From contig BEHW01000010.1 in the NCBI GenBank assembly GCA_002898675.1, forward strand, positions 1 to 32,589: a DNA stretch of 32,589 bases, written 5' to 3'. Origin of the DNA: a bacterium HR20 (lineage in GTDB: Bacteria; Bacteroidota; Ignavibacteria; Kapaibacteriales; NICIL-2). Position numbers and translations under genes: made by a program. The notes beneath the pieces were generated by a model, which worked only from the letters and a program-made list of their open reading frames with translations, was not told the DNA's origin and did no database searches. This document shows, in pieces, positions 31,390-32,589 of the stretch (its first letter is position 1; each line of letters opens with the position of its first letter).

Positions 31390-32589
31390 ATGCGACGTTT
31401 CGTCGTAGTTCTTCTCGCTCTTGGTGTGACAGGAGCGGTTGCGCAGCAGCGGGCGATCGAACGCGCTGCAATTGAAAATTCGCCGGTAGTGCCGGCACTG
31501 GAGCGCATTGCGCCATTCCAGAGCCAATTGGCATTCCCCTTGGCTGAACACAGAACTGATCCGACGCTTCAGGCAGTAACGTTTACACGCCTGTTCCGCT
31601 CGAACTTCACCAACATCACCTACTTTTTCCCCTCCAGCTCGCTGATCGTCTATGAGCCAGGTTCGAACGTGCTTGCCACAATCGAACATGTGCCGATGGA
31701 CAACCGTGCGACAGGCGGCGATCTTGGCGCGCAGCTTTACTTCCGCTACTCCACAAATCGCGGCACCACTTGGACACGGCAGGTTATCGCCAACAACAGC
31801 TCGACCTTCTACGGTGTCCCGCAGCTTGCGCTGGCCAATCCTTCGAATGTAACTTCTGCGACCGATCTAAAGCTCTGCGTCACGGGCTACCAGTACCCGA
31901 AGGAGACAAACTATTACCGCCGTGGTACCGCAATCTTTGTGCGGACCGAAGGACAGATCTTCGAGTACAATGAACTCGGCCCAATCGAGAACAATCCGGA
32001 TGGCTACTACTTCGGTAGCGCAAAGCTCGCGGGATTTACTGCTGGTGCGGATCGCTCAGGGTTTGCGTACTGCGGCATCCTGCAGCCACCAAACAACCAG
32101 ACGCAATATGGGCAGTACGGTTCCCTTGTCATCAACGCACGGTTGGCAGGAACGGAGGATTTCATCAGTCTGATCCCGGATAGCTGGAGTGGTTCGGTCT
32201 TCCGTCCGGCACCAGCGACGACGAGCACGTACAACTCTCCAATGTACGTAGATGCCGATGCAAATGGGAACCTCTATGCCGTCATCAATGGAATCTTTGC
32301 TGATGCGCAGGACAGCCGCGTTGTTGCCGTTTCGAAGTCATCGGATATGGGGCAGACGTGGTCAACGTTCGAGCGTATGCCCGCGAGCGTTCTCCAAGCC
32401 TATGCGACCAATCGTGGAGCAGCCGCAGCAGTGCCATTCCGCGTGTATGACCAACACGATATGGTTGTCACTGGCGAAAATCGTTTTTCGTACATCCAGC
32501 GCATTGCACTCCTCGATGCGCAGCAGCAACTTGCGGGGGTTGACTTGGTCGAGACCGAGTACAATGCCGGAAACTGGACGATTCGTCTG
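31390..32589 (+). CDS. Exported Asp-box beta-propeller protein (3' partial)
   Basis: The frame is open for 400 codons from ATG 31390 to the right edge without a stop, so the C-terminus is missing. ATG 31390 is preferred over in-frame ATG 31378 because GAGG at 31380-31383 lies six bases upstream. The protein begins with a signal peptide (MRRFVVVLLALGVTGAVAQ). The mature part is beta-rich and contains BNR/Asp-box-like turns: SSDMGQTW (canonical) and STNRGTTW (degenerate), and AxANGNLYAV-like strands. It has no catalytic residues I can assign, so sialidase activity is not claimed. Following a T9SS cargo gene, and given the same propeller style, it is probably another surface-exported protein. 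A T9SS sorting domain would be expected beyond the window edge (inference). Confidence 0.85.
   Translation, partial: MRRFVVVLLALGVTGAVAQQRAIERAAIENSPVVPALERIAPFQSQLAFPLAEHRTDPTLQAVTFTRLFRSNFTNITYFFPSSSLIVYEPGSNVLATIEHVPMDNRATGGDLGAQLYFRYSTNRGTTWTRQVIANNSSTFYGVPQLALANPSNVTSATDLKLCVTGYQYPKETNYYRRGTAIFVRTEGQIFEYNELGPIENNPDGYYFGSAKLAGFTAGADRSGFAYCGILQPPNNQTQYGQYGSLVINARLAGTEDFISLIPDSWSGSVFRPAPATTSTYNSPMYVDADANGNLYAVINGIFADAQDSRVVAVSKSSDMGQTWSTFERMPASVLQAYATNRGAAAAVPFRVYDQHDMVVTGENRFSYIQRIALLDAQQQLAGVDLVETEYNAGNWTIRL

Noticed and set aside
1..32589. tRNA, rRNA, CRISPR, insertion sequences, prophage or integrated element
   Set aside because: All gene-free gaps are under 200 bases and none shows cloverleaf-like or spaced-repeat structure. 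No transposase, integrase or direct repeats were seen, and base composition looks even throughout.

Overview
The window looks like chromosomal core sequence from a GC-rich (roughly 55-60% by eye) member of the Bacteroidota/Chlorobiota superphylum, most plausibly a Kapabacteria- or Ignavibacteria-like lineage. The markers are a cargo protein with a type IX secretion (T9SS) C-terminal sorting domain, a DUF4835 (PorD-like) protein, a HmuY-like lipoprotein, a helix-hairpin-helix/outer-membrane-barrel protein of a type typical of that group, and TAnnTTTG-like -7 promoter elements. The lineage is an inference from gene families. Coding density is very high: no gene-free stretch exceeds 300 bases, and I see no tRNA, rRNA, CRISPR array, insertion sequence or prophage.

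Layout. 1-3558 (+): two envelope glycosyltransferase genes (the first cut by the window edge) and accA. 3754-5404 (+): a pseudouridine-synthase-like protein that has lost its catalytic motif, and a Nudix hydrolase. 5485-8755 (+): a four-S1-domain RNA-binding protein, an exported FlgD-Ig-like protein and a TIGR01777-type SDR protein. 8734-11477 (-): two outer-membrane genes, a small barrel-like protein and the HhH plus barrel protein. 11500-17972 (+): a tight seven-gene run of DUF4835/PorD-like, beta-CASP RNase-like, MutT-TadA fusion, rsmI, tmk, proline dehydrogenase and rfbB. 18124-18945 (+): SAM hydrolase (DUF62).

19051-23929 is a probable heme/iron acquisition locus: TonB-dependent receptor behind a strong operator-like dyad, IsdG/HmoB-type heme monooxygenase, a MarR regulator on the other strand, then a beta-propeller protein and a HmuY-like lipoprotein. 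23983-24966 (+): a solitary paaA with its own promoter-like element, strong Shine-Dalgarno and terminator. 25021-27230 (-): a NatAB-like ABC exporter. 27303-31315 (+): hpnE and a large T9SS cargo protein. 31390 to the end (+): a second exported beta-propeller protein running off the window.

The most unusual items are the MutT-TadA fusion, two proteins that keep a family fold but lack its catalytic motif (GT2 fusion; RsuA/RluB-like protein), the HhH-barrel operon divergent from the PorD-like gene with interlocked candidate promoters, and the heme locus. A recurrent TAnnTTTG-like motif 20-57 bases upstream of operon-leading start codons suggests a Bacteroidota-type promoter grammar and helped choose starts.
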